From Flavobacteriaceae bacterium UBA1115 (GTDB lineage Bacteria > Bacteroidota > Bacteroidia > Flavobacteriales > Flavobacteriaceae): 22,750 bases of DNA. Position numbers and translations under genes: made by a program. The stretch covers positions 1-22,750 of the forward strand of contig DCBE01000044.1 in NCBI GenBank assembly GCA_002313325.1, read 5' to 3'. The number at the start of each line of letters is the position of its first letter. Position 1 is the first letter of the stretch. Positions 9,501 through 15,781 of the stretch are shown piece by piece. A model generated the notes under the pieces. That model searched no databases, was not told the DNA's origin, and was given only the letters and a program-made list of their open reading frames with translations.

Positions 9501-10882
9501 TGTGAAAGGCTGCCAAAGCCATCTTTTGCTGTGGCAATATCCCTAATATCATCTGTGAGAATTCCTCCACTCCCAATAGCAAGGGGATTAACTTTGTTTA
9601 CGTCGTTTTCAGGAAAAGCATTGGGTTCTGCGTTAAAAAAACCACTAGTGACGTCATCTAGTATAGTGGCATCTGGATTAGATTCACCCAAATCTTGCAG
9701 GGCAATAAGGTTTCTCACATTACTTACACGTGCCGAACGGTTGGTGACCCAAACTTCTAGTCGGGTAATGTCAATCGGAGAATTGATATAGGGATACGTT
9801 TTAACCGATTTGTCGTAATTATTTCTAAAATAATGGGATAAAAAGAAGTGCCTATTATCATCATAATCGAGTGCAAATAGTGAAAATTCTTCGAGTGTCC
9901 CCTCTCCATTGGTTTGGATGGTTTGACTTTGCGAGCGTTGTTCTGAGATTACGGCAGCTATGTTTGTATTCCCGAACTTCAATTCTGCTTTAACCCCAAA
10001 AAGGCTTTGTGCACCAGTAATTAGGGAGCTGTTTATGGGCATACTAACATTACCCACTTCTAATTTTTGAAGAATACTGTCCTCATTCCCGCTTATCCCT
10101 TGGTCTCTTAGGTTTTCGAAATCGTTAAGCTTGTCCCTGCCGCTGTTAACAAGACCATTTCCCTTATTTACCAAGTCCTTGCCTTTGTTGATGGTGTTTT
10201 GCACACTACTCGGCACCAGGTCCTCTGGAAAAAATTCTAATTTGACAACACGCTGAAAATCAAAAGTAGACTGGGTGTCGTAATTTGCATTTACTTTTAA
10301 ACGGGTACCTATCGTCCCTGTAAGCGCTAGATTGATGCGTTGGTTGAAATCAAAAGCAAAATTACTTTGATTTCTAGGCGAAAGGCTGGGATTACCTGAT
10401 TTTTGGTAACGAACTCCTAGGTCGATACTCGCAGATCCTTGCGGGCGTATGTCAATCTCATTACTGCCAAAAATGCTAACAAAGAGCTTTGAGTTGACAT
10501 AGTAATCCGGCAACTGGTCCTCTTGCGTTTCTTCATCCCCACTAATTCCAGCTATTGCTTCTTGTTTCTCCCGTATGTAAGCTCTTGAGTTTTCTAAAAA
10601 TACCCTTCTTTGGTATTCGTCGGGCGTAAGCACCAAAGGCTTCTGTGCATCTATATTGCCAACTTTAACATTGTAGAAGTACAAATTCAGTTTTGGATCA
10701 AATGTATAGGATGTGGCAAAAACCTTGGGTTTATTTTTAAGACTTATTTGCTTGAGGTTTTGTGCTAAAACCAAGCTGTCTGCAGGGTTTGGTGTGTTGT
10801 TTTGAGCATATAAACCAACAGAAAACAGGGCGCTGATAAGCACCAAAAGTAATCCTGCTTTTTGATTGGAAATGGTTCGCAT
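3596..10882 (-). CDS. sprA: SprA, outer-membrane translocon of the type IX secretion system
   Basis: At 2428 residues this is by far the largest gene here and is close to the size of known SprA proteins (about 2400). SprA forms a giant single-chain beta-barrel that exports folded type IX cargo and gliding adhesins across the outer membrane. A signal peptide is clear: basic start, hydrophobic residues 10-25, likely cleavage after LYA (residue 26). The N-terminal region (about 125-215) has the family's repeated hallmark, including GSASIDLGVRYQKSGNPSL, RINLALTGTIGTRLK and NYDTQSTFDFQ. An Asp-rich stretch, DVGLDGLNDDEER, is also typical. The C-terminus is amphipathic beta-strand sequence ending RYNFGN. 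No stop or frameshift is seen. Its ATG overlaps the ruvA stop by one base (TAATG), suggesting coupled translation. Cargo, PorV and plug partners are outside the window. Confidence 0.97.
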   Translation of the reverse strand: MRTISNQKAGLLLVLISALFSVGLYAQNNTPNPADSLVLAQNLKQISLKNKPKVFATSYTFDPKLNLYFYNVKVGNIDAQKPLVLTPDEYQRRVFLENSRAYIREKQEAIAGISGDEETQEDQLPDYYVNSKLFVSIFGSNEIDIRPQGSASIDLGVRYQKSGNPSLSPRNQSNFAFDFNQRINLALTGTIGTRLKVNANYDTQSTFDFQRVVKLEFFPEDLVPSSVQNTINKGKDLVNKGNGLVNSGRDKLNDFENLRDQGISGNEDSILQKLEVGNVSMPINSSLITGAQSLFGVKAELKFGNTNIAAVISEQRSQSQTIQTNGEGTLEEFSLFALDYDDNRHFFLSHYFRNNYDKSVKTYPYINSPIDITRLEVWVTNRSARVSNVRNLIALQDLGESNPDATILDDVTSGFFNAEPNAFPENDVNKVNPLAIGSGGILTDDIRDIATAKDGFGSLSHLVTEGRDYAILESARKLNPAEYTLHKQLGYISLTQPLNNDEVLAVAFQYTVNGQVYQVGEFAGDGVAATTVSGLPATPIVSNNSLVVKMLKSSVLDVAQPVFDLMMKNVYNIGAFQLDQEDFVFNIVYTDPSPTNFITPAAEQGAANAWPAGTEERILLNLFGLDRLNIYKDAQAEGDGFFDFISGITVLPEQGQIIFPSIEPFGEYLFELLRKDHSEDYSNRSLYNPNQKKYVYKEMYDITKVDAADYQRYNKFELKGRYNSTGGGQGIALGAFNVPRGSVRVTAGGRLLEEGLDYTVNYQMGRVTILNEGVKNSNIPIEVSTESNTLFGQQNKRFMGFTAEHKVNDDLLLGGTYLRLSERPLTQKANYGSEPVNNTMLGLSGNFSKEIPFLTRMVNKLPNIDSRVPSNVSIRAEAAYLKVGQPRGTQLNKAATTYIDDFEGTQTNLDIRNTYSWFISSVPAPSQQLPIAGSNVNVDDLSAAYQRAKLAWYNIDPLFYSNRRPGGITDDDLSTNEARRIFIEEIFPQQDIVQGQSMVQYTFDLAYYPNERGPYNNAPSFGSSSEDNWAGITRAMSTTDFAQSNVEYIGFWLLDTFSEQTSASDDLGELVFHLGNISEDVLKDGRKVYENGLPASGQNTDTYNTAWGVTPATQSLVYAFDADGQNRSLQDVGLDGLNDDEERIIYTNGPTDDPAGDNYRYFGQGSGSVLDRYKNYNGTQGNSPIEVTEQFRGSYTTPDAEDLNQDNTMNTIDRYYQYRIPIQKNMQVGNHPFLVDVREKDNIALPNGQVTSSRWLQFRVPVVPAYYDAPQKRNYFEPINGMNDLRSIRFLRMMLTGFSQPTFFRFGTLDIVRADWTRVPTPLNTKQILHPNTQLEVSAVNVLENETRTPIRYKLPPGILRETLNSYNNLIRENEQSLSLRVRDLAPQDGQGVYKHIDLDMRQYKRLRMFLHAESLPDENPLPGDGANDDLDERMVAFIRLGTDTDENYYQIEIPLKPTAYTNGVSNNLTAEEVWQVASNEIDIPLEWLTKIKAKSIATREILGATYFDENLDLINEFTPSSTLPGSKKYKLAIRGNPTLGAIRTLVVGVKNPSTTAGDNLDGEVWFNELRLSEIDSSGGWAAIGSVDANLADFANITLNGAISTVGFGAIDQSPNMRSQDDTRSYGIATSINAGMLFPKKWGLVVPVSYSYNQEVITPKYDPFYRDVELQDRLYAADNQGERDAIRNQAISFAKLKSINLIGVRKQRAPDAKQDFFDIENFDLSYSYNEENRNDFEIENFAFQDVRLGAGYNYSFKPLSIKPLGKVQAITNKKYLRWLSEINFNLMPSSVSLAANINRTFQSQRFRQVFLDGMDATSQLPLPDLQQRNYLFDWLFTVNHNLTNSFRFDFSASSRNIVRNYLKNGTAGSTQIDTSLDVWDGIWDTGQMDRFDQSIGATYQLPFKFIPLLSFLDGTYSYTGNFNWQRGSTALANVVDENNNSLGRVHTLQNANTIQWNGSANMQALYNNLGLRKNTKKSDKEKAGVQIKNSLIGVVTALRRIQFSYSENNGTVLPGYTQNIGFLGTANPGIAFALGRQDDIRFEAAKRGWLTEFPNFNQAYTNVHNNEISYNAEIGLLQGLQLDLTGNRSYSENNSENFSVVNGVYNALSPRLFGNFEISTIMLRTSFSGNGLASKAFEDLKTNRLVIAQRMGTARGILAGNIDADGFPSGYGKTNQAVLIPAFFAAYTGANPNSVSMDAKRSFPLPNWNMQYTGFMRLKSFKKRFNRFAISHGYRASHTLNAFATNLEFQANGNDQSGNFMNKILYTNVNLVEQFNPLIKLDFELKNSFQISAEVRKDRALSLSLDNNLLTETYGDEWIVGMGYRIKDIKFKTNVGGKSTKLKGDINIKADLSVRENVTLIRNLDLLSDQVTAGQRLWSLKLSADYALSRNFNALFFYDHAFSKFAISTAFPQTNIRAGITVRYNFGN

Positions 10883-11463
10883 TATAGTTTGTTCAAGGCG
10901 TTTTTAATCAAACGATCTACGGGCATGTCGGGCTCCACCTGTAGGAGTGCATCAACGATTTTTTGGGTTTGCTTCATTGGATAACCCAAAACTCCTAATG
11001 CAGATAACGCTTCATCACGCTGGGTATTGTTAGAGACCAAGGCTATTTCCTCATCCCCTATAAGACCTGTGACCTTGTCTCTTAAATCAACAATAACACG
11101 TTGGGCTGTTTTGGCACCAATTCCCTTCACGGCTTGAATAGCAGCCACATTATCGGTTTGTATGGCCTGCACCACTTCTTGGGGGTTCATAGACGAAAGC
11201 ACAGTGCGTGCCGTATTGGCACCTATCCCGTTCACACTCAAAAGTAAACGGAATACCGAGCGCTCAACTTTTTGCATAAAGCCGTAGAGTTTTTGTGCGT
11301 CCTCACGAACCTGTAGATGCGTGTAAATACGAATAAGCTCGTCTTCTGGCAACTGCCCATAAGTATTCAGTGAAATATGTACTTCATAGCCCACACCATT
11401 GCAGTCTACCACTATGGTTGTTGGCGTTTTGCTAACAAGCTTTCCGTTTAGTTGCGTTATCAT
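10882..11463 (-). CDS. ruvA: Holliday junction branch migration protein RuvA
   Basis: This 193-residue protein binds four-way DNA junctions as a tetramer and loads the RuvB motor for branch migration in recombinational repair. The N-terminal OB-fold domain (residues 1-62) begins MITQLNGKLV and contains VDCNGVGYEVHIS. Two helix-hairpin-helix DNA-binding motifs follow, at about 76-90 (VNGIGANTARTVL) and 111-125 (VKGIGAKTAQRVIVDL). The C-terminal domain III that contacts RuvB spans about 145-193. Length is normal for the family. The start overlaps the maeB stop by four bases (ATGA) and the stop overlaps the sprA start by one base, so it sits in the middle of a translationally coupled block. ruvB lies upstream on the same strand, separated by maeB and queG. 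No ruvC is in the window. Confidence 0.97.
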   Translation of the reverse strand: MITQLNGKLVSKTPTTIVVDCNGVGYEVHISLNTYGQLPEDELIRIYTHLQVREDAQKLYGFMQKVERSVFRLLLSVNGIGANTARTVLSSMNPQEVVQAIQTDNVAAIQAVKGIGAKTAQRVIVDLRDKVTGLIGDEEIALVSNNTQRDEALSALGVLGYPMKQTQKIVDALLQVEPDMPVDRLIKNALNKL

Positions 11464-13730
11464 TTTTTCTTCTTTTGTGCATCCACGGCAGCAACTGCTG
11501 TCATGTTAACAATTTCGTCAACACTAGCACCCAACTGCAGTATGTGCACAGGGTGTTTTAGTCCCATCATAATGGGGCCAATGGAAAGTGCATTATCTAA
11601 TTCTTTAATGAGTTTGTAAGCAATATTTGCCGCATTCAAATCGGGTAATACCAAGGTATTTACGGCAGTAGCTGCAATTTTAGAAAAGGGAAACTTATTG
11701 GTTAGCATCGCTTTATTCAGCGCAAAGTCTGCTTGAATAGGACCGTCAACGGTAATGTCAGGCAGAAAACGGTGAATTAGTTTCACGGCTTTACTCACCT
11801 TTTGAGCATCCTCGTTTTTTGAGGAACCAAAGTTTGAATACGAGAGCATGGCAACCTTAGGCTGTATACCAAATAAAGCGGCTGTGTAAGACGTCATTTG
11901 CGCAATCTTTGCCAATTCCTTTGCGTTGGGATTAATGTTAATCGAGGTGTCGGAAATAAACAAGGGCCCGCGGTTGGTAATCATCAAGTTAGTTGTGGCC
12001 ACACGATTTACCCCTTCTTGCGTATCAATAACTTGTAATATCGGATTTAATACATTTGGATAACTGCGACTATAACCTGAAATCATGGCATCGGCATCTC
12101 CTTCACGTACCATCATGGCAGCATAATAGTTACGTTCGCGCATACGTCTTTGCGCATCATAAAGCGTTATGCCTTTTCGTTGACGCAATTGCCAATAGAT
12201 ATGTGCATATGCATCACGCATTTCTTTGACCGTTTCTTTTTTCGGATCAATGATGGTCACATCACCCTCAAACTCTAGGGTAGCCATCATTTCGCGAATG
12301 TACTCCGTGTCGCCAAGCAGAATGGGGATGGCGATGCCTTCTTCATAAACCAGTTGTGCAGCTTTGAGCACGTCCAGTTCATCTCCTTCGGCAAAGACAA
12401 CACGTTTCAAATTGCTTTTGGCCTGACTCATAATCAGACGGACTAACTTTTTATCTGCGCCTGTTCGGGCATGTAATTCTTCATGGTATTTATTCCAGTC
12501 CTTAATAGGTGCAGTAGCAACCCCGCTTTCCATGGCGGCTTTTGCCACAGCCATAGGTATTGTTGTAATGAGTCTTGGATCTAAGGGTTTTGGGATGATG
12601 TAATCATTTCCGAATACGAGTTTGGTTGTTCCATAGGCAATGTTTACTTGCTCGGGAACCGTTTCTTTGGCCAAGGCTGCAAGTGCATGTACAGCAGCCA
12701 TTTTCATGGCCTCGTTAATTTTGGTAGCGCGCACATCCAGTGCGCCCCTGAAAATGAATGGAAAACCAAGCACATTATTTACCTGATTTGGGAAGTCCGA
12801 TCGGCCAGTAGCCATAATTGCGTCGTTGCGTGTAGCAACAGCAAGGTTGTAGTCAATTTCGGGGTCAGGATTTGCCATGGCAAAAACGATTGGATCTGCT
12901 GACATGAATTTTAACATGGCGGGCGTCATGATATCCGCTTTTGAAAGCCCAATAAATACATCGGCATCAACCAAAGCTTCTGCAAGCGTATGCACATCTG
13001 TTTTCGTAGCAAATTCTGCTTTTTGTGTCGTGAGATTTTCTCTGTCAGCTCTGATAATACCCTTGCTATCGGTCATCATCATGTTATCTGGCGACACCCC
13101 CAAAGCACGATAAAGTCGTGCACAAGAAATGGCTGCAGCTCCTGCACCGCTAATCACCATTTTTACTTTTGAAATTTCTTTTCCGGCCAGTTCAACCGCA
13201 TTAAGTAAGGCAGCACCCGAAATGATGGCGGTACCGTGCTGGTCGTCGTGCATTACAGGTATGTTGAGTTCTTCAACCAGCCTACGCTCTATTTCAAAAG
13301 CTTCTGGCGCTTTGATGTCTTCAAGATTAATGCCACCAAATGTGGGCGCAATATTTTTTACCGTTGCCACAAAAGCATCCACATCTTTGGTGTCCACTTC
13401 AATATCAAAAACGTCGATACCTGCAAATATTTTAAAAAGCAATCCCTTTCCTTCCATCACGGGCTTTGAAGCTTCGGGTCCGATATCGCCTAAACCCAAT
13501 ACAGCAGTGCCGTTTGATATTACGGCAACCAAGTTGGCTTTGTTGGTGTATTTGAAAACATTACCTGTTTCCTTTTCAATTTCTAAACAGGGCTCAGCTA
13601 CTCCGGGTGAGTAGGCTAAAGACAAATCTCGCTGACTTGCGTAGGGTTTGCTAGGGTTAACTTCTAGTTTTCCGGGCTTAGGTTTTGCGTGATATAATAG
13701 GGCTTCGCGTCTTTTACTATCTTTGCTCAT
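11460..13730 (-). CDS. maeB: NADP-dependent malic enzyme with C-terminal phosphotransacetylase-like domain
   Basis: This 756-residue protein decarboxylates L-malate to pyruvate and makes reducing power, linking the TCA cycle to pyruvate and NADPH. The malic enzyme part covers about residues 15-425. It shows catalytic Tyr40 in DLSLAYSPGVAEPC, Lys95 in EGKGLLFK, metal-binding candidates E138/D139 and D162/D163 (MHDDQHGTAI), and the nucleotide-binding GAGAAA at 195-200. From about 430 a phosphate acetyltransferase-like domain follows (KRVVFAEGDELDVLKAA onward). In MaeB-type enzymes this domain is thought to sense acetyl-CoA and to lack transacetylase activity. NADP preference is inferred from the family. 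The gene begins 40 bases after queG and overlaps ruvA by four bases. Length and motifs are all normal. Confidence 0.95.
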   Translation of the reverse strand: MSKDSKRREALLYHAKPKPGKLEVNPSKPYASQRDLSLAYSPGVAEPCLEIEKETGNVFKYTNKANLVAVISNGTAVLGLGDIGPEASKPVMEGKGLLFKIFAGIDVFDIEVDTKDVDAFVATVKNIAPTFGGINLEDIKAPEAFEIERRLVEELNIPVMHDDQHGTAIISGAALLNAVELAGKEISKVKMVISGAGAAAISCARLYRALGVSPDNMMMTDSKGIIRADRENLTTQKAEFATKTDVHTLAEALVDADVFIGLSKADIMTPAMLKFMSADPIVFAMANPDPEIDYNLAVATRNDAIMATGRSDFPNQVNNVLGFPFIFRGALDVRATKINEAMKMAAVHALAALAKETVPEQVNIAYGTTKLVFGNDYIIPKPLDPRLITTIPMAVAKAAMESGVATAPIKDWNKYHEELHARTGADKKLVRLIMSQAKSNLKRVVFAEGDELDVLKAAQLVYEEGIAIPILLGDTEYIREMMATLEFEGDVTIIDPKKETVKEMRDAYAHIYWQLRQRKGITLYDAQRRMRERNYYAAMMVREGDADAMISGYSRSYPNVLNPILQVIDTQEGVNRVATTNLMITNRGPLFISDTSININPNAKELAKIAQMTSYTAALFGIQPKVAMLSYSNFGSSKNEDAQKVSKAVKLIHRFLPDITVDGPIQADFALNKAMLTNKFPFSKIAATAVNTLVLPDLNAANIAYKLIKELDNALSIGPIMMGLKHPVHILQLGASVDEIVNMTAVAAVDAQKKKK

Positions 13731-13769
13731 GAACTTGGCAATTTAGTGTAGAAAGGTATTGATTTCAAT

Positions 13770-14693
13770 CTATTTTAAAAACTCTAAATTTCGCTTTAAT
13801 CCCTTGAGACCTGTTCGCTGAAGAGCACTCACTTCAAACAAGCGATTAAATACCTCCTCTGTGATTTCGCTCCAGTCGTTTTGGGTCATGTTCATGAGTT
13901 CGGGATTTGGTTGAAAATCAGGCTCTTTATGTGGTGTAGCAAAACGGTTCCAAGGGCATACTTCCTGACAGATATCACAACCAAAAGCCCAGTTCTCAAA
14001 TTGGCCTTTTACCTCACTTGGAATGGCGTCTTTTAACTCAATAGTGAAGTAGGAAATACACTTGCTGGCATCTAACTTATAGGGTGCAACAAAGGCATCA
14101 GTAGGGCAGGCCTCCAAACAAGCCGTGCAGCTGCCACAATGATCGGTTACGGCACCGTCGGCTGCTAACGCTATATCCAAAATAAGTTCGGCAATAAAAA
14201 AATAAGAGCCGTTTTGTTTGCTGATAAGATTGGTGTTTTTGCCAACCCACCCCAGACCGCTTTTGGCAGCCCACGCTTTTTCGAGAACAGGAGCAGAATC
14301 CACAAACACACGTCCTCCTACATCTCCAACCTGTTCCTGAATATGGTGCATGAATGTGAAAAGCTTGTCCTTAATGACGTGGTGGTAATCCGTGCCATAG
14401 GCATAGCGTGCAATCTTAGGTGCACTTGCATCTGTGGGCACATCTTCTGGAAAATAATTAAAGAGTAAGGACACGACACTCTTGGCACCAGGCACCAATT
14501 TTATTGGATCAAGGCGTTTGTCAAAGTTACGGGCCATATAGCCCATTTGTCCGTGATGGTTTTGGTTTAACCACGACTCTAATCGGGGTGCTTCTTCTTC
14601 TAAAAATGTGGCTTTTGAAATCCCACAAGCCATAAAACCCAACTGCTGAGCAATGTCTTTCACAATGGCAGCATGCTGTGCTACGCTGCTCAA
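13770..14693 (-). CDS. queG: Epoxyqueuosine reductase
   Basis: This 307-residue iron-sulfur and cobalamin enzyme performs the last step of queuosine synthesis, reducing epoxyqueuosine to queuosine at the wobble base of GUN-anticodon tRNAs. Two [4Fe-4S] clusters are clear: C186/C189/C192/C196 in CGSCTACLEACP, and C239/C242/C246 with C212 in the second set (CDICQEVCPW). The motif VDSAPVLEKAWAAKSGLGWVG, from V131, holds the conserved Asp (D132). The start must be TTG at 14693. The same frame has a stop (TAG) seven codons upstream, and the next in-frame Met (residue 21) would remove conserved N-terminal sequence before MACGISKA. The TTG overlaps the ruvB TGA stop (TTGA), so translation is likely coupled to ruvB. 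Confidence 0.95.
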   Translation of the reverse strand: MSSVAQHAAIVKDIAQQLGFMACGISKATFLEEEAPRLESWLNQNHHGQMGYMARNFDKRLDPIKLVPGAKSVVSLLFNYFPEDVPTDASAPKIARYAYGTDYHHVIKDKLFTFMHHIQEQVGDVGGRVFVDSAPVLEKAWAAKSGLGWVGKNTNLISKQNGSYFFIAELILDIALAADGAVTDHCGSCTACLEACPTDAFVAPYKLDASKCISYFTIELKDAIPSEVKGQFENWAFGCDICQEVCPWNRFATPHKEPDFQPNPELMNMTQNDWSEITEEVFNRLFEVSALQRTGLKGLKRNLEFLK

Positions 14694-15712
14694 AACAGGC
14701 CTTTTTGGTTGCTAGGCATGGACTTGCCAAGATGTTTGTATGCCTTTTCGGTAACCTCACGGCCACGCGGTGTGCGCATCAAAAATCCCTCTTGAATCAA
14801 AAACGGTTCATATACCTCCTCAATGGTTTCGCCATTTTCGGAAACAGCCGTCGCAAGGGTGTTAATCCCCACGGGGCCACCTTTAAATTTATCAATAAGC
14901 GTTGTCAGAATTTTATTATCCATTTCATCCAAGCCGTGTGCATCTACGTGCAAGGCTTTTAACCCAATTCGGGTGATATCCAAATCAATGGTACCGTCCC
15001 CTTTGATTTGTGCAAAATCACGAATGCGTCTCAAGAGGGCATTGGCAATACGCGGCGTACCGCGACTTCTGCTGGCAATCTCAATGGCTGCCTTGTCTGC
15101 AATGGGAATATTTAAAATATTGGCGCTTCGTGACACGATACCAGCGAGTACTTCTGTGGAGTAATATTCCAATCGGCTGTTAATACCAAAACGCGCACGC
15201 ATAGGTGCAGTCAAAAGTCCCGAACGAGTGGTGGCGCCTACTAGCGTAAAGGGGCTTAATTCGATTTGAACCGAGCGGGCATTAGGCCCTGTTTCGATCA
15301 TGATGTCAATGCGGTAGTCTTCCATGGCCGAGTATAAATACTCCTCAACTATGGGACTAAGCCGGTGTATCTCGTCAATAAACAAAACATCTCGTGGCTC
15401 AAGGTTGGTAAGCAAGCCTGCCAAATCGCCGGGTTTGTCCAATACAGGGCCAGAAGTAAGCTTTAGCTTTACGCCAAGTTCTTGTGCCAAGATATGCGCC
15501 AAGGTGGTTTTGCCCAGTCCTGGTGGCCCATGCAAAAGCGCGTGGTCAAGAGCCTCTTCCCGCTGATTGGCGGCAGCAACAAAAATTTCTAGGTTTTCGA
15601 GTACTTGTGGTTGGCCGTTAAAGTCGTCAAAACTAAGCGGTCGCAAGGCACGATCGATGTCGTGTTCCTCATGACTTAAATGATCTCCCCTAGGATTTAG
15701 ATATTCGTTCAT
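14690..15712 (-). CDS. ruvB: Holliday junction branch migration ATPase RuvB
   Basis: This 340-residue AAA+ motor drives branch migration of Holliday junctions together with RuvA. Walker A is at residues 62-70 (GPPGLGKTT) and Walker B at 109-116 (VLFIDEIH). Sensor 1 and the arginine-finger region follow at about 158-180 (LVGATTRSGLL, APMRARFG), and a winged-helix DNA-binding domain at the C-terminus contains LIQEGFLMRTPRGREVTEKAY. Length is normal. The gene opens a new transcription unit: it starts 69 bases below the end of cox1, just after a terminator. Its 3' end overlaps the queG start. ruvA is on the same strand two genes further on, so both subunits could come from one transcript. Confidence 0.97.
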   Translation of the reverse strand: MNEYLNPRGDHLSHEEHDIDRALRPLSFDDFNGQPQVLENLEIFVAAANQREEALDHALLHGPPGLGKTTLAHILAQELGVKLKLTSGPVLDKPGDLAGLLTNLEPRDVLFIDEIHRLSPIVEEYLYSAMEDYRIDIMIETGPNARSVQIELSPFTLVGATTRSGLLTAPMRARFGINSRLEYYSTEVLAGIVSRSANILNIPIADKAAIEIASRSRGTPRIANALLRRIRDFAQIKGDGTIDLDITRIGLKALHVDAHGLDEMDNKILTTLIDKFKGGPVGINTLATAVSENGETIEEVYEPFLIQEGFLMRTPRGREVTEKAYKHLGKSMPSNQKGLF

Positions 15713-15717
15713 CTATC

Positions 15718-15725
15718 CAAAGATA
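15718..15725 (-). promoter_or_regulatory. Possible -7 element for ruvB
   Basis: On the minus strand TATCTTTG matches the Bacteroidota consensus TAnnTTTG exactly, right after the cox1 terminator. The -33 position, 20 bases upstream, reads TGA rather than TTG, inside the terminator stem. The element ends only five bases before the ATG, so a transcript starting from it would have almost no leader. Confidence 0.4.
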
Positions 15726-15733
15726 CGGAAAAC

Positions 15734-15773
15734 AAAAAACCCCCGTCACTCGACAAGCACAAGAAACGACGGG
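15734..15773 (-). terminator. Rho-independent terminator after cox1
   Basis: On the minus strand CCCGTC (15773-15768) pairs perfectly with GACGGG (15747-15742). A weaker inner stem of about four pairs (CTTG with CGAG) can extend it. Two more G and then six T follow at 15739-15734. It lies nine bases after the cox1 stop and cleanly separates the respiratory operon from ruvB. Confidence 0.8.
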
Positions 15774-15781
15774 ACTTTGTT

